NCBI RefSeq assembly: GCF_010365105.1 | Contig: NZ_JAAFGZ010000026.1 | Location: forward strand, 1 to 64,000 | Reading direction: 5' to 3' | DNA length: 64,000 nt | Origin: Polaromonas sp. | GTDB lineage: Bacteria > Pseudomonadota > Gammaproteobacteria > Burkholderiales > Burkholderiaceae_C | Shown here: positions 1 to 8,887 of the stretch, piece by piece | Position numbering within the stretch: position 1 is the first letter of the stretch | Layout of the letters: every line of letters begins with the position of its first letter | Made by a program: the position numbers and the translations under genes | The notes under the pieces: model-generated | Database searches by the model: none | The model's input: only the letters and a program-made list of their open reading frames with translations | What the model was told of the DNA's origin: nothing

Positions 1-83
1 TCCCATCCCGAACAGGACAGTGAAACGACTCAGCGCCGATGATAGTGCGGATTCCCGTGTGAAAGTAGGTCATCGTCAGGCTC
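1..83 (+). rRNA. rrf: 5S ribosomal RNA, 3' portion
   Basis: The first bases read as the distal two thirds of a bacterial 5S rRNA: the CCCATCCCGAACAGGACAGT segment, then GATGATAGTGCGGATTCCCG and a 3' end near GTCATCGTCAGGCTC. The 5' part lies outside the window, so an rRNA operon must end here. The 3' boundary is estimated from where 5S homology stops, about 20 bases before the terminator stem. Confidence 0.93.
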
Positions 84-101
84 TTATAGCCCCCCTGAAC
101 C

Positions 102-137
102 AGCCCGGTTGATCTCACGATTGACCGGGCTTTTTCT
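102..137 (+). terminator. Rho-independent terminator of the rRNA operon
   Basis: An 8-bp stem AGCCCGGT/ACCGGGCT separated by 14 bases is followed immediately by TTTTTCTTTT. It sits about 20 bases downstream of the 5S end, the expected place for the rrn terminator. Confidence 0.85.
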
Positions 138-203
138 TTTGGCTCGCGTTTTGTGTATTGGTGTTTGTCATAAACTCCGCCTTTTAATTTCAATAAATGA
201 CAG

Positions 204-1034
204 ATGACACATCTTTCTCCCCAACACATATGGGAAGACATTGCTGCGGTTCGTAAGAAGTCGCCGTTAGTCCACAGCATCACGAACCTTGTGGTTATCA
301 ACTTCACGGCCAACATTCTCCTGGCTGCTGGTGCTTCGCCCGTGATGGCTCATGCACATGAAGAAGTGCGTGACATGGCTGGTATTGCAAACGCATTGGT
401 ACTGAACATCGGCACGCTTGATCCCTACTGGGTGGAAAGCATGAAACTTGCATTGGTTGAAGCGACTCGGCGAGGCATTCCGACTGTAGTTGATCCGGTA
501 GGTGCTGGCGCCACGCCTTACCGCAACCAGACACTCGAGGCGTTGCTTGCCTTGGCTGCGCCAACAGTGGTACGCGGTAACGGCTCTGAAATCATGAGTA
601 TGTCCGGCTCTGGCATGACAACTCGCGGCGTTGACAGCAGCGCTGCTGCCGTGGATGCGTTGGATGCCGCACAAAAGCTGGCTTGCTACACGGGCGGAAC
701 CGTTTGCGTCAGCGGCCAGACAGATCACATCCTGGATGCAAAAAAACGCTGGTCGCGCCTGTCCAATGGTCATGAATGGTTGACGCGAATCACCGGGGTA
801 GGCTGTTCAGCCACTGCTTTGATCGGTGCATTCTGTGCCGTTCAGCCAGATGCCTGGCGCGCAACCACCTCTGCGATGGCTTTTTTGGGGGTCGCCGGGG
901 AAGTTGCCGCTGAAAAATCCCAGTGTCGTGGCTTGGGATTGGGCAGCATGGCCGTTAGCCTGCTGGATGAGATTCACTTGCTGGATCGGGCCACCTTGGA
1001 AAGTCGGCTGAAACTGCAAGTGGCAAGTTGGTGA
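204..1034 (+). CDS. thiM: Hydroxyethylthiazole kinase ThiM
   Basis: Phosphorylates the 5-(2-hydroxyethyl)-4-methylthiazole moiety with ATP, the thiazole salvage step of thiamin synthesis, in the cytoplasm. The 276-residue length is normal for the family. Family features seen are the N-terminal [20 protein letters not shown] block (substrate pocket), the [13 protein letters not shown] loop (about 93-105) and the C-terminal [15 protein letters not shown] anion-hole/catalytic block near residue 198. The ATG at 204 is the first in frame; no strong Shine-Dalgarno is visible. It heads a same-strand thiM-thiE-thiD run with a 3-base gap to thiE. I see no TPP riboswitch in the 170 bases before it. Confidence 0.95.
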   Translation: MTHLSPQHIWEDIAAVRKKSPLVHSITNLVVINFTANILLAAGASPVMAHAHEEVRDMAGIANALVLNIGTLDPYWVESMKLALVEATRRGIPTVVDPVGAGATPYRNQTLEALLALAAPTVVRGNGSEIMSMSGSGMTTRGVDSSAAAVDALDAAQKLACYTGGTVCVSGQTDHILDAKKRWSRLSNGHEWLTRITGVGCSATALIGAFCAVQPDAWRATTSAMAFLGVAGEVAAEKSQCRGLGLGSMAVSLLDEIHLLDRATLESRLKLQVASW

Positions 1035-1037
1035 CGC

Positions 1038-1718
1038 TTGTGTGATGGCATGCTGCGCTTGAATCCTGATTTTCTGCGGTTGTACCTCGTCACTGACCAG
1101 TCATCGCTGCGAGGTCGGTGCCTGCTTGACGTGGTCCATGCTGCGGTGCAGGGCGGTGTGAGCTGTGTACAGCTGCGCGAGAAGAATTTAGGCACACGCG
1201 ATTTTCTCGCACAAGCGCTGTTGCTGAAAAAGCTGCTGGCACCCTATGGTGTACCGCTGGTTATCAATGATCGCATCGATATTGCTCTTGCTTGTCATGC
1301 TGAGGGCGTTCATTTGGGCCAGAGCGATCTCCCTGTACTTGAGGCGCGCAGCTTGCTGCCGTCCGAAGTATTCATCGGCTGGTCGGTCGAGTCCATATCG
1401 CAAGTGCTGCAAAGTGCCCGGTTGCCTGTTGACTACCTCGGCGTGAGTCCAGTTTTTTCCACGCCCACCAAGACAGACACCCAAACCGCCTGGGGAATTG
1501 AAGGCCTGGCAGCGGTACGTGCATCTACCTGCATCCCATTGGTCGGGATTGGCGGGATTCATGCGGACAATGCGCTCGATACATTGCGCGCTGGTGCCGA
1601 TGGGCTGGCTGTTGTGAGCGCGGTGTGCTCGGCATCAGACCCGCGTGCGGCGGCTGCGTACCTTAGATCCCTGTGTGATGAAGAACTAAAAACGCGTAAA
1701 AAAAGCCATGACCAATAA
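1038..1718 (+). CDS. thiE: Thiamin-phosphate synthase ThiE
   Basis: Joins HMP diphosphate and thiazole phosphate to give thiamin monophosphate. The TIM-barrel landmarks are present: LYLVTDQS, CVQLREKN, VINDRIDIALACHAEGVHLG, LGVSPVFSTPTKTD and the phosphate-binding VGIGGI. The open frame can begin at TTG 1038, giving 226 residues, or at ATG 1050, which leaves a conventional N-terminus MLRLNPDF. Both fit and I cannot decide from the sequence. It follows thiM by 3 bases and overlaps thiD by 11 bases, so the three genes are very likely translated from one message. Confidence 0.95.
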   Translation: MCDGMLRLNPDFLRLYLVTDQSSLRGRCLLDVVHAAVQGGVSCVQLREKNLGTRDFLAQALLLKKLLAPYGVPLVINDRIDIALACHAEGVHLGQSDLPVLEARSLLPSEVFIGWSVESISQVLQSARLPVDYLGVSPVFSTPTKTDTQTAWGIEGLAAVRASTCIPLVGIGGIHADNALDTLRAGADGLAVVSAVCSASDPRAAAAYLRSLCDEELKTRKKSHDQ

Positions 1719-2565
1719 CACCACACGGTTTCTACCAACTTTTGAATTTTTTCGTGTTCTGTCCATTGCCGGATCGGACAGCGGCGGCGGCGCGGGAATT
1801 CAGGCCGATCTCAAGACTTTTGCGGCTTTGGGTTGCTACGGCATGACCGCCATTACCGCCTTGACTGCCCAAAATACGCAGGGCGTGCGCGCTATTCATG
1901 GTGTACCGCCAAAGATGCTGCGTGACCAGATTGATGCGGTGATGGAGGATATCGGCGCGCATGCGGTCAAAATCGGCATGCTCCACTCCCCCGACATTGT
2001 GCAGACTGTGGCAAGTGCCATTGATCGCCATGCCTTGCAAAACGTCGTGCTAGATCCTGTGATGGTTGCAACCAGCGGCGCCGTGCTGATTGACAACCCG
2101 GCTGTAGCCCTTCTGGTGCGTGAGTTATTTCCACGCGCTCTGCTGGTCACGCCCAACCTGGATGAGGCGTCGCTGCTGGTCGGACGTGCCTTGCATCACG
2201 AGCAGGACATGGAAGCTGCTGCACAGGAGTTGATGGCCATGGGAGCTCAGGCGGTACTGCTCAAGGGCGGCCATTTGGCGGGCGATCAGGTGTGCGATCT
2301 GCTCCTGCTGAAAAACAGTGCGCCGCACTGGATGCGTGCGCCGCGCATCCACACCGCCAATACCCACGGCACCGGCTGCACGCTATCTTCCGCCATTGCT
2401 GCGCATTTGGCGCAGGGCGCAGGCTTGCAGGAAGCGGTGGAGGCCGCACGATGCTACGTGCGTGCCGCGCTTGAGGCCAGTGCGACAGTGCGTACCGGGG
2501 CGGGTAGCGGGCCGCTTAATCACAGCTATGCACCGCTGACCATGCGTCTCAAACCGCTGCGCTGA
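1708..2565 (+). CDS. thiD: Hydroxymethylpyrimidine/phosphomethylpyrimidine kinase ThiD
   Basis: Carries out two successive phosphorylations of HMP to HMP diphosphate, the pyrimidine partner used by ThiE. Ribokinase-fold signatures are clear: SIAGSDSGGGAGIQADLKTF near residue 20, MTAITALTAQNTQGV, VLDPVMVATSG and the C-terminal THGTGCTLSSAIAAHLA with the catalytic GTGCT. The 285 residues are slightly longer than the E. coli enzyme because of about 15 extra N-terminal residues; this segment overlaps thiE and may partly be untranslated. The 3' end overlaps the convergent cytX by 17 bases. Confidence 0.95.
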   Translation: MTNNTTRFLPTFEFFRVLSIAGSDSGGGAGIQADLKTFAALGCYGMTAITALTAQNTQGVRAIHGVPPKMLRDQIDAVMEDIGAHAVKIGMLHSPDIVQTVASAIDRHALQNVVLDPVMVATSGAVLIDNPAVALLVRELFPRALLVTPNLDEASLLVGRALHHEQDMEAAAQELMAMGAQAVLLKGGHLAGDQVCDLLLLKNSAPHWMRAPRIHTANTHGTGCTLSSAIAAHLAQGAGLQEAVEAARCYVRAALEASATVRTGAGSGPLNHSYAPLTMRLKPLR

Positions 2566-3853
2566 CCTCTGGGCTGTTCAACAGACTGCGTGTCAACCAC
2601 GCCAGCACAAAAGTCAGCGCCAGCGTTGGCAGTGCCGCTCCCCACTGGGGAGACAGCTGTGCGAACAGGTGGTAGCAGGCTACGCCCAGCAACCAGATGG
2701 CCACCGCACTGGTGTTGACCTTGCGCTGTGTCATCAGCTGCTCCACATTTGGCTGGCCAGCCAGTCGCGCCAGAATTACACCGTAGAGTGGAACAAACAC
2801 CGAACTTAGCATCAGCAAAAATGGCTCCAGGCTGCGCATCGGCAGCACCAGCGCGAGCGCTGTGCAAACTACCGCAAGGGCCATGCCCCAGCGCCGAACA
2901 CTCCAGGCCGGCTTCAAACTGTGGCCAGCGACCGAGCCCGAATAAACGTCGCCATAGGCATTGTCCACCTCGTCGATCAGGATCAGACCCAGTGCAATCA
3001 GTCCGCCCTGGGCTAATAACAATGCCGCCACCAGGTCGGTGCTGGGCGTTGTCAATGCCACCAGCAAACCCAGGGAATAACACCACATATTGGCTACGGC
3101 GTAACCCAGCCAGGTGCCCCGAAGCGCACTGTTGCCATTGCGGCCATGTCGCGCGAAGTCAGCCACCAGTGGCAACCAGGACACCGGCATGGCGATCACC
3201 AGGTCCAGTGCGGACAGGGTGCTCATGCTGCCATCGCCGGTCCGGTTCCATATTTCGGACAAACCCTGCGCACTGGCCTTGGACAGGAATTGCCAGCTCA
3301 GCCACAGCAGTGACGCAAAGACCAGCGGCAGGCCGTAACGGCCGATAAACTTGCGCACCAGCTTGACCATTGAGCCCGACAGCAGGGCCAGCAGCACGGT
3401 GCCCCAGAGGATTGTCACCAGCACGGGCCACAAGTTGGCGCTAAAACCGCCCGATTGCCGTGCAATGGCCACAGTGCCGTCCCGCATCACGACCAATTCA
3501 AACGTGGTCCAGCCGATGAGCTGGACAATGTTCAGCAGGACGGGCAGACGCGCAAAACTGCTTCCATAAGTGGCATGCATGAGGCCGGCGCTGGACAAGC
3601 CGCTGTCGCAGCCGATCTTGGCCGTCCAGGCCAGCAAGCCTGCGCCCAGCACCGAGCCAAAAACGATCACCGTCAATGCGGCACGGGTTCCAAGTGCCGG
3701 CACAAGATAAGCGCCGATCTGCATGACCAGCAGGCCCACGCCCAGGCTGAGCCAGAGCGCCGCATGGTCGCGCCATCCGAACAGACGTTCGTCTGCAGGC
3801 AAGGGCGTCAGCGCGGTGTTGCCGCCCGGTGATGAAAGAGAAGTGGCGGCCAT
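2549..3853 (-). CDS. cytX: CytX-type hydroxymethylpyrimidine transporter (NCS1 family)
   Basis: A 434-residue inner-membrane permease of the nucleobase:cation symporter-1 family, with about 12 hydrophobic segments starting at DHAALWLSLGVGLLVMQIGA. Assignment as CytX, the putative HMP importer, rests on the NCS1 fold, the TPP riboswitch directly upstream and the adjacent convergent thiMED salvage genes. It would supply HMP to ThiD. The start ATG at 3853 lies 68 bases after the riboswitch. The substrate is inferred from context; cytosine or another base is the alternative. Confidence 0.88.
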   Translation of the reverse strand: MAATSLSSPGGNTALTPLPADERLFGWRDHAALWLSLGVGLLVMQIGAYLVPALGTRAALTVIVFGSVLGAGLLAWTAKIGCDSGLSSAGLMHATYGSSFARLPVLLNIVQLIGWTTFELVVMRDGTVAIARQSGGFSANLWPVLVTILWGTVLLALLSGSMVKLVRKFIGRYGLPLVFASLLWLSWQFLSKASAQGLSEIWNRTGDGSMSTLSALDLVIAMPVSWLPLVADFARHGRNGNSALRGTWLGYAVANMWCYSLGLLVALTTPSTDLVAALLLAQGGLIALGLILIDEVDNAYGDVYSGSVAGHSLKPAWSVRRWGMALAVVCTALALVLPMRSLEPFLLMLSSVFVPLYGVILARLAGQPNVEQLMTQRKVNTSAVAIWLLGVACYHLFAQLSPQWGAALPTLALTFVLAWLTRSLLNSPEVSAAV

Positions 3854-3921
3854 CTGCAGTTCCGTTCGTCAATGGCAGGGCGGCTTGCCGGGCATCCGTG
3901 CCGAACGGCGGATGCTTGAGA

Positions 3922-4018
3922 CATGCTTCCCTGCGCGAGGATTACCTCAATCAGGTTCAAAGGGACTTTCTCAGTCACCGTGCCCACCCTTGGCAAGACC
4001 CGGTAACACCCCCAGCGA
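3922..4018 (-). promoter_or_regulatory. TPP riboswitch (THI element) controlling cytX
   Basis: Read on the minus strand the leader contains the conserved THI-box pieces in order: CGCTGGGGGTG, then CTGAGA (in GGTGACTGAGAAAGTC), CCCTTTGAACCTGAT and GGTAATCCTCGCGCAGGGAA. These match the P1/P2/P3/P4 consensus of thiamin pyrophosphate riboswitches. Between aptamer and start codon is a hairpin GCATCCG...CGGATGC (plus 3892-3915) that could be the expression platform. Known behaviour of the family predicts repression of cytX when TPP is abundant. Confidence 0.93.
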
Positions 4019-4106
4019 AAGTGTTTTTGCAAACACAGCGGGAATTGTAGAAGGATTTCCTGGCCAAGGACTTTTCCGCCAGGGTGGCGGACACGCCGGT
4101 GGACAA

Positions 4107-4135
4107 TGAAAAAAGCCCGCACTAAGCGGGCTTGA
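4107..4135 (-). terminator. Terminator downstream of the ferredoxin reductase gene
   Basis: An 8-bp stem AAGCCCGC/GCGGGCTT with loop ACTAA. Read on the minus strand it is followed by TTTTTT. It lies about 20 bases past the stop codon of the gene at 4157. Confidence 0.88.
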
Positions 4136-4156
4136 ATTGAAAGGATATAACGCCTG

Positions 4157-5257
4157 TCAGTCGAAAACTGGCGACTCCACGCCCAGCACCTTGTGCAATT
4201 TCGGGCTGGTGGTGGTGTATTGCAGGTGAATTTTCTTGTCCGGAAAAATGATGGGCGCCGCACCGAACGCAGCCAGGGCGCATTCATGGAAACCGCTCAG
4301 GATCAGCTTTTTCTTGCCGGGGTAGGTGTTGATGTCGCCCACCGCAAAAATACCTGGCATGTTGGTAGAAAATTTCTCGGTGTCCACCTTGAGCTGTTTG
4401 CGCTCGATGTCCAGACCCCAAAGAGCAATGGGCCCCAGCTTGGGCGACAGGCCAAAGAACACCAGCATGACATCAAGCGGCACGACGCGCGTGATGCCAT
4501 CGGCGCCCGTGACCTTGGCCGCCGTCAGCTTGCCGTCTTTTTCGTCGTAGCCGGTGACCTGGCCAATCAGGAACTGCATTTCGTACGCATCGCATAATTC
4601 CTTCATCTTGGCGACGTTCGCGGGCGCAGCCTTGAAGCCATCGCGACGGTGAATCAGGATCACGCTTTCAGCCTTGTTCGGACCTTCTGCGACAAAGTTC
4701 AAGGCCCAGTCGAGAGCGGAATCGCCGCCACCGATGATCACCAGGTTTTTGCCGGCAAAGTCGGCCGGATTTTTGACACGGTAAAACAACTGGCTGTTGT
4801 CGAACTGTTCCAGACCTTCAACGCGCAGCAGCTTGGGCTGGAATGCGCCTACACCAGCGGCGATGAAGATGGTCTTGGTGAGAAATTTCGTACCCTTGGA
4901 GGTTTCAACGAAAAAGCGGCCGTCTTCCTGCTTTTCAACCACGCTGACTTCCTGGCCCAGGTGAAAGGTCGGGCCGAATGGCTCAATCTGCTTCATCAGG
5001 TTGTCAGTCAATTCTTTGCCGGTACACACGGGAATCGCCGGAATGTCGTAAATCGGCTTGTCGGGGTAAAGCTCTATCGGCTGGCCGCCAGGGTAGGCCA
5101 GCGAGTCGATGATGTGCGCCTTGATCTCGAGCAGGCCGAGTTCAAACACCTGGAACAGGCCGACAGGGCCTGCGCCCACGATGACCGCATCGGTTTCGAT
5201 GGGGCCATCGTGCTGGGCTGCGGTGTTGATCACTTCTTGGTTCAGTTGAGGTTCCAT
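4157..5257 (-). CDS. Ferredoxin--NADP+ reductase, thioredoxin-reductase-like type
   Basis: A 366-residue FAD/NAD(P)-dependent flavoprotein. The FAD-binding motif [17 protein letters not shown] is near residue 26, the NADP-binding [14 protein letters not shown] near residue 174, and the C-terminal [21 protein letters not shown] closes the FAD site. It lacks the CxxC disulfide of true thioredoxin reductases, and the [20 protein letters not shown] segment is typical of the TrxR-like ferredoxin-NADP reductases. It follows the ferredoxin gene fdxA by 76 bases on the same strand, which supports electron exchange between the two. Confidence is high on family, lower on the physiological partner. Confidence 0.9.
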   Translation of the reverse strand: MEPQLNQEVINTAAQHDGPIETDAVIVGAGPVGLFQVFELGLLEIKAHIIDSLAYPGGQPIELYPDKPIYDIPAIPVCTGKELTDNLMKQIEPFGPTFHLGQEVSVVEKQEDGRFFVETSKGTKFLTKTIFIAAGVGAFQPKLLRVEGLEQFDNSQLFYRVKNPADFAGKNLVIIGGGDSALDWALNFVAEGPNKAESVILIHRRDGFKAAPANVAKMKELCDAYEMQFLIGQVTGYDEKDGKLTAAKVTGADGITRVVPLDVMLVFFGLSPKLGPIALWGLDIERKQLKVDTEKFSTNMPGIFAVGDINTYPGKKKLILSGFHECALAAFGAAPIIFPDKKIHLQYTTTSPKLHKVLGVESPVFD

Positions 5258-5333
5258 GATTTTTTGACTTGAATTTTTAAATGGCTGGCGGGTGCAACCC
5301 GAACGTCATGCGCCCGTTTGCCCATGAGGCCGG

Positions 5334-5663
5334 TCAGCGCACCAGTTCGGACAGCTTGTCGGTCTTGTCTTTCCATTCTTCGGCGTCCGGCAGCGCGTCC
5401 TTGCGCTTGGTGATGCTTTTCCAGCCGGGTGCGCTGGTCAGGTCGGCATTGATCTTGATGAAATGCAGCTGGTCGGAGGGCAGGTCTTCTTCGGCATAAA
5501 TGGCGTTGACCGGGCATTCTGGAATGCACACGGCGCAGTCGATGCACTCGTCCGGATCAATCACCAGCATGTTCGGACCTTCGCGGAAGCAGTCCACGGG
5601 ACAAACGTCCACGCAATCGGTGTATTTGCAGCGGATGCAGGGATCGGAAACGACGTGGGTCAT
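5334..5663 (-). CDS. fdxA: Seven-iron ferredoxin FdxA
   Basis: A small soluble electron carrier of 109 residues. The N-terminal half has C9, C12, C17, C21 and C25 ([17 protein letters not shown]) and C40, C43, C46 and C50 ([11 protein letters not shown]), the arrangement of a [3Fe-4S]/[4Fe-4S] ferredoxin. The acidic C-terminal tail is usual for the FdxA class. It precedes the ferredoxin reductase gene, so the two probably form an operon. The next operon upstream is the sulfate reduction cluster, which contains reductases needing low-potential electrons. Confidence 0.94.
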   Translation of the reverse strand: MTHVVSDPCIRCKYTDCVDVCPVDCFREGPNMLVIDPDECIDCAVCIPECPVNAIYAEEDLPSDQLHFIKINADLTSAPGWKSITKRKDALPDAEEWKDKTDKLSELVR

Positions 5664-5836
5664 GGTGTTATGGGCGGGTCGGTGAAAACCCTGAATTTTA
5701 AGGCAATGCCTGACAAATTCACTTGACCCAACGCATACCTGTGGAAATCAACGGATTCCCCAGGTGTTACGTCAAGCGTCGAAGCGGGTCGAGCGATTTA
5801 AAAAGCAGGGTTGAACGGTTTAAAAAAGAATTGAAG

Positions 5837-7150
5837 TTACAAAACCAGCGCAGCGCCAGAGGTTTTGTGCGATGCGGTATCAACCAGTACCAGCGAGCCG
5901 AGGATGCGTGAGCGCACGTAAGGCAGCGTCACCAGCGGTTCCTGCAGGCTCAGTTCGACATGACCGATGGCGTTCGGCGGCAGTTCGCTGGCATCTTCCT
6001 CGGCCAGGGTGTTGACATCGAGTTTGTGAACAATGCGTTTGACCTTGGCCTTGACCCAGCGATGGCCTTGCAGCGCCCAGTAAACACGCCCGGCCACCAG
6101 CGGCTCGTCGTCCATCCAGGCGATGGTGACGGCAATTTCGCGCGATGGCGTGAACGTGTCTGGTGCCAGCAGCCAGTCGCCGCGCGAGACATCGACTTCG
6201 CGGTCAAGCACAATCCCGGCGCTGTGGCCGGCCACGACAGATTTGGGCTGGCGGGTATGGCCCAGCACCTGCGCCACCACGGCGGTTTGCCCGCTCGGCA
6301 ACAGGGTCACGGTCTGGCCGGGCTGAACGCCGCCAGTAGCAACGCGTCCCCAGAAAATGCGACGGCCTTGCGAGGTGTCAGCCGAGGCTGAAAACTTTTC
6401 GACCCACTGCACCGGAAAGGAGAAAGCTTCATCCGTCTCGGCAGGTGTGGCGGGCAGTTGCTCCAGCAGCGCCAGCAAGGACGGGCCTTCGTAGCCGCAC
6501 CAGCCGGGCGTGCCATCGACGATGTTGAAACCCTTGAGTGCCGACACGGGCACGGTGGCCGTAACCGGGATTTTTGCAGCGTGGGCAAAAGCGGCCAGCG
6601 CGGCGCTGATGTTGTTGAACGCCAGCGTGGCGTCTTCCACCGCGTCCAGCTTGTTCACGGCGAACACGATGGACGGCACACGCAGCAGGTTGACCAGCAG
6701 CGAATGGCGGCGCGTTTGCTGCAGCAACTCCAGCGCCGGGTTTTTCCAGTCGAGCTTGGTGGCATCGACCAGCACCACGGCAGCGTCGGCGCTGGATGCA
6801 GCGGTGACCATGTTGCGCGTGTACTGCTCGTGGCCGGGCGCATCGCCGATGATGAACTTGCGCTGTTCGGTGGCGAAGTAGCGGTAGGCGACATCAATCG
6901 TGATGCCTTGCTCGCGTTCGGCTGAGAGGCCATCGGTCAGCAGCGCCAGGTCGGTAACGCCGGCGCGTTGCACACCGGCCAGGTGATCTTGCAGCACGGC
7001 CTTGCTGTCCACCAGCAGGCGGCCAATCAGCGTGCTCTTGCCGTCATCGACGGAGCCGCAGGTGATGAATTTCAACGCAGATTTCAGGTCTTTTTGGCCT
7101 GTAGCGCACACTGCACCTGCGCTGCCAGCTATCAAATCTATAGTAGTCAT
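5837..7150 (-). CDS. cysN: Sulfate adenylyltransferase subunit 1 CysN (GTPase)
   Basis: The GTPase subunit that drives ATP sulfurylase: with CysD it makes adenosine phosphosulfate from sulfate and ATP. The EF-Tu-like G domain shows CGSVDDGKSTLIGRLL (P-loop 32-39), DAPGHEQYTRNMV and NKLD, followed by beta-barrel domains; 437 residues. It overlaps the cysD stop by one base. Oddity: residues 3-20 (TIDLIAGSAGAVCATGQK), ahead of the conserved LKFITCGS start of the G domain, are encoded by a copy of the dispersed intergenic repeat, so the N-terminal extension looks repeat-derived. Apart from that extension the sequence looks intact. Confidence 0.95.
   Translation of the reverse strand: MTTIDLIAGSAGAVCATGQKDLKSALKFITCGSVDDGKSTLIGRLLVDSKAVLQDHLAGVQRAGVTDLALLTDGLSAEREQGITIDVAYRYFATEQRKFIIGDAPGHEQYTRNMVTAASSADAAVVLVDATKLDWKNPALELLQQTRRHSLLVNLLRVPSIVFAVNKLDAVEDATLAFNNISAALAAFAHAAKIPVTATVPVSALKGFNIVDGTPGWCGYEGPSLLALLEQLPATPAETDEAFSFPVQWVEKFSASADTSQGRRIFWGRVATGGVQPGQTVTLLPSGQTAVVAQVLGHTRQPKSVVAGHSAGIVLDREVDVSRGDWLLAPDTFTPSREIAVTIAWMDDEPLVAGRVYWALQGHRWVKAKVKRIVHKLDVNTLAEEDASELPPNAIGHVELSLQEPLVTLPYVRSRILGSLVLVDTASHKTSGAALVL
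7091..7144 (-). repeat. Dispersed palindromic repeat, copy 1 (inside cysN)
   Basis: Read on the minus strand: CTATAGATTTGATAGCT, then GGCAGCGCAGGTGCAGTGTGCGC and AGGCCAAAAA. This aligns base for base over most of its length with the intergenic copy at 42351 (TATAGCTATCAGCGC, TGCAGCCTGCGC, AGGC). It covers codons 3-20 of cysN. Orientation is given as minus because the GCTATT-type palindrome precedes the GCGC half on that strand. Confidence 0.75.
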
Positions 7151-8082
7151 CAGAAGTACCCGTCTTTCTTGCGCTTTTCCATTGATGCTTCGGAAGTTTT
7201 GTCGTCCATGCGTGTGGCGCCGCGTTCACTGACATCGGCTGTCAGGGTTTCAATCACAATTTCAGCAGCCGTTGCCGCCGGGCTTTCGACCGGGCAGGTG
7301 CAGGTGATGTCGCCCAGCGTACGAAAACGCACGGTTTTTTCAAGCACGGTTTCGCCGGCACGCGGCGGGGTGAGTTCCGACACCGGCACCAGCAAGCCCT
7401 TGCGCTCGACAATCTGGCGGCTGTGCGTGTAGTACAGCGACGGCAGCGCGATTTGCTCGCGCTCGATGTATTGCCACACGTCCAATTCCGTCCAGTTGCT
7501 GATCGGGAACACGCGAAAATGCTCGCCGGGCTGCAGGCGCGTGTTGAACAGCGTCCACAGTTCGGGCCGCTGCGCCTTGGGCTGCCACTGGCCGAAGCTG
7601 TCGCGGTGCGAAAAAATGCGCTCTTTGGCACGCGCTTTTTCTTCGTCGCGACGCGCGCCGCCAATCAGCGCGTCAAAACGGAATTCCTCAATCGCCTCCA
7701 GCAACGTCACCGACTGGTGCGCGTTGCGCGGCTCGTCCGCATGGGCCAAGCGCACCGTGCCGCGCTTCATCGAGTCTTCGACATGGCGAACGATCAGCTC
7801 CGCGCCGAGTTCCTGCGCGCGCAAGTCACGAAAGGCGGTCACTTCGGGGAAGTTGTGGCCGGTGTCGATCATCAATAGCGGATACGGAATACGGCCAGCA
7901 CCAAAGGCTTTTTCAGCGCATTTCAGCATCACCAGCGAGTCTTTGCCGCCCGAAAACAGCAGCGCCGGGCGCTCAAAGGCGGCGGCGACTTCGCGCAGGA
8001 TGAAGATGGTTTCTTCTTCCAGCGCATCAAGGTGGGAATTGCTCAGCGTGTTCAGCAACTGGGGTTCGGCTCTGGCGTTCAT
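7150..8082 (-). CDS. cysD: Sulfate adenylyltransferase subunit 2 CysD
   Basis: The catalytic ATP sulfurylase subunit, a PP-loop adenylyltransferase that forms APS. The PP-loop motif LLFSGGKDSLVMLKCAEKAF is near residue 42; MIDTGHNFPEVTAFRD and GGARRDEEKARAKERIFS are further family blocks. The 310 residues match the usual length. It overlaps cysH by 4 bases and abuts cysN by one base, consistent with translational coupling inside one leftward operon. Confidence 0.96.
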   Translation of the reverse strand: MNARAEPQLLNTLSNSHLDALEEETIFILREVAAAFERPALLFSGGKDSLVMLKCAEKAFGAGRIPYPLLMIDTGHNFPEVTAFRDLRAQELGAELIVRHVEDSMKRGTVRLAHADEPRNAHQSVTLLEAIEEFRFDALIGGARRDEEKARAKERIFSHRDSFGQWQPKAQRPELWTLFNTRLQPGEHFRVFPISNWTELDVWQYIEREQIALPSLYYTHSRQIVERKGLLVPVSELTPPRAGETVLEKTVRFRTLGDITCTCPVESPAATAAEIVIETLTADVSERGATRMDDKTSEASMEKRKKDGYF

Positions 8083-8876
8083 GCGGTGGTCTCTCTGGGG
8101 GGAAGGAGGCTGGAAAGCGGTTCAAACGCGGCGGGTTCCTGGGCTTCGTGGGTGCCATCGGCAGCGACGTGCAGGCCGCATTCCTTGGCGCTTGCGTTTT
8201 CCCACCACCAGCGACCGGAGCGGAAATCTTCGCCCAGCGTCACAGCGCGGGTGCAGGGCGCGCAGCCGATGCTGGGGAAAAACGCGTCGTGCAGCGGGTT
8301 GTAGGGAATGGCGTTGACCGAAATGCAGTGCCAGACATCGCCCAGCGTCCAGTCGGCCAGCGGGTTGATCTTGGCGCGTTCCGGCTGCTGCTCGATATCG
8401 TGGACTTCGGCTCGGGCGGCGGATTGCTCGCGGCGCAGGCCGGTCAGCCAGCCTTTTTTGCCGGCCAATGCGCGCTCTAGCGGCTCCATCTTGCGGATAT
8501 GGCAGCACTGCTTGCGCAGTTCCAGGCTTTGGTACATCGCTTCAAGGCCGTTGGTTTGCACAAAGGCTGAGGCGGCGGCTTCGACAGGACGGTAAACATC
8601 GACCTTGACCGGGTAACGCGCTTCAATCCGTTCAATCAGCGCCACGGTTTCAAGATGCAGCATGCCGGTGTCGAGCACAAAAATGCTGGTGCTGGCGTTG
8701 TCCAGCAGGCCGGCTTCCTGCATCAGATGCGTCACCACCATGTCTTCAGCACCCAGGCTGGACGCTTGCGTCAGCGGCGAGTAGGTGGCTGCAGCCGATT
8801 GGAGCAGCGCCAGGCTGCGCGCGCGTTTTTGCGCGAACTCCGGCGAGGGTTTGGCGTAAAGGGAAATGGCACGCAT
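8079..8876 (-). CDS. cysH: Assimilatory adenylyl-sulfate (APS/PAPS) reductase CysH
   Basis: Reduces activated sulfate to sulfite with thiol electrons. The 265-residue protein has the paired cysteines C124-C125 (QCCHIRK) and C205-x2-C208 (GCAPCTR) that ligate a [4Fe-4S] cluster, which marks the APS-using bacterial class rather than the cluster-free PAPS reductase of E. coli; no cysC kinase is seen here, in agreement. LTGLRREQSAAR is the substrate-binding block. The usual C-terminal catalytic ECGLH motif is present as KECGLHV. Confidence 0.94.
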   Translation of the reverse strand: MRAISLYAKPSPEFAQKRARSLALLQSAAATYSPLTQASSLGAEDMVVTHLMQEAGLLDNASTSIFVLDTGMLHLETVALIERIEARYPVKVDVYRPVEAAASAFVQTNGLEAMYQSLELRKQCCHIRKMEPLERALAGKKGWLTGLRREQSAARAEVHDIEQQPERAKINPLADWTLGDVWHCISVNAIPYNPLHDAFFPSIGCAPCTRAVTLGEDFRSGRWWWENASAKECGLHVAADGTHEAQEPAAFEPLSSLLPPRETTA

Positions 8877-8887
8877 AGGGGGCTTTC

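Noticed and set aside
138-203. Possible TPP riboswitch before thiM
   Set aside because: The 66 bases lack CTGAGA and the CCTGAT/GGGAA elements and are too short for a THI element.
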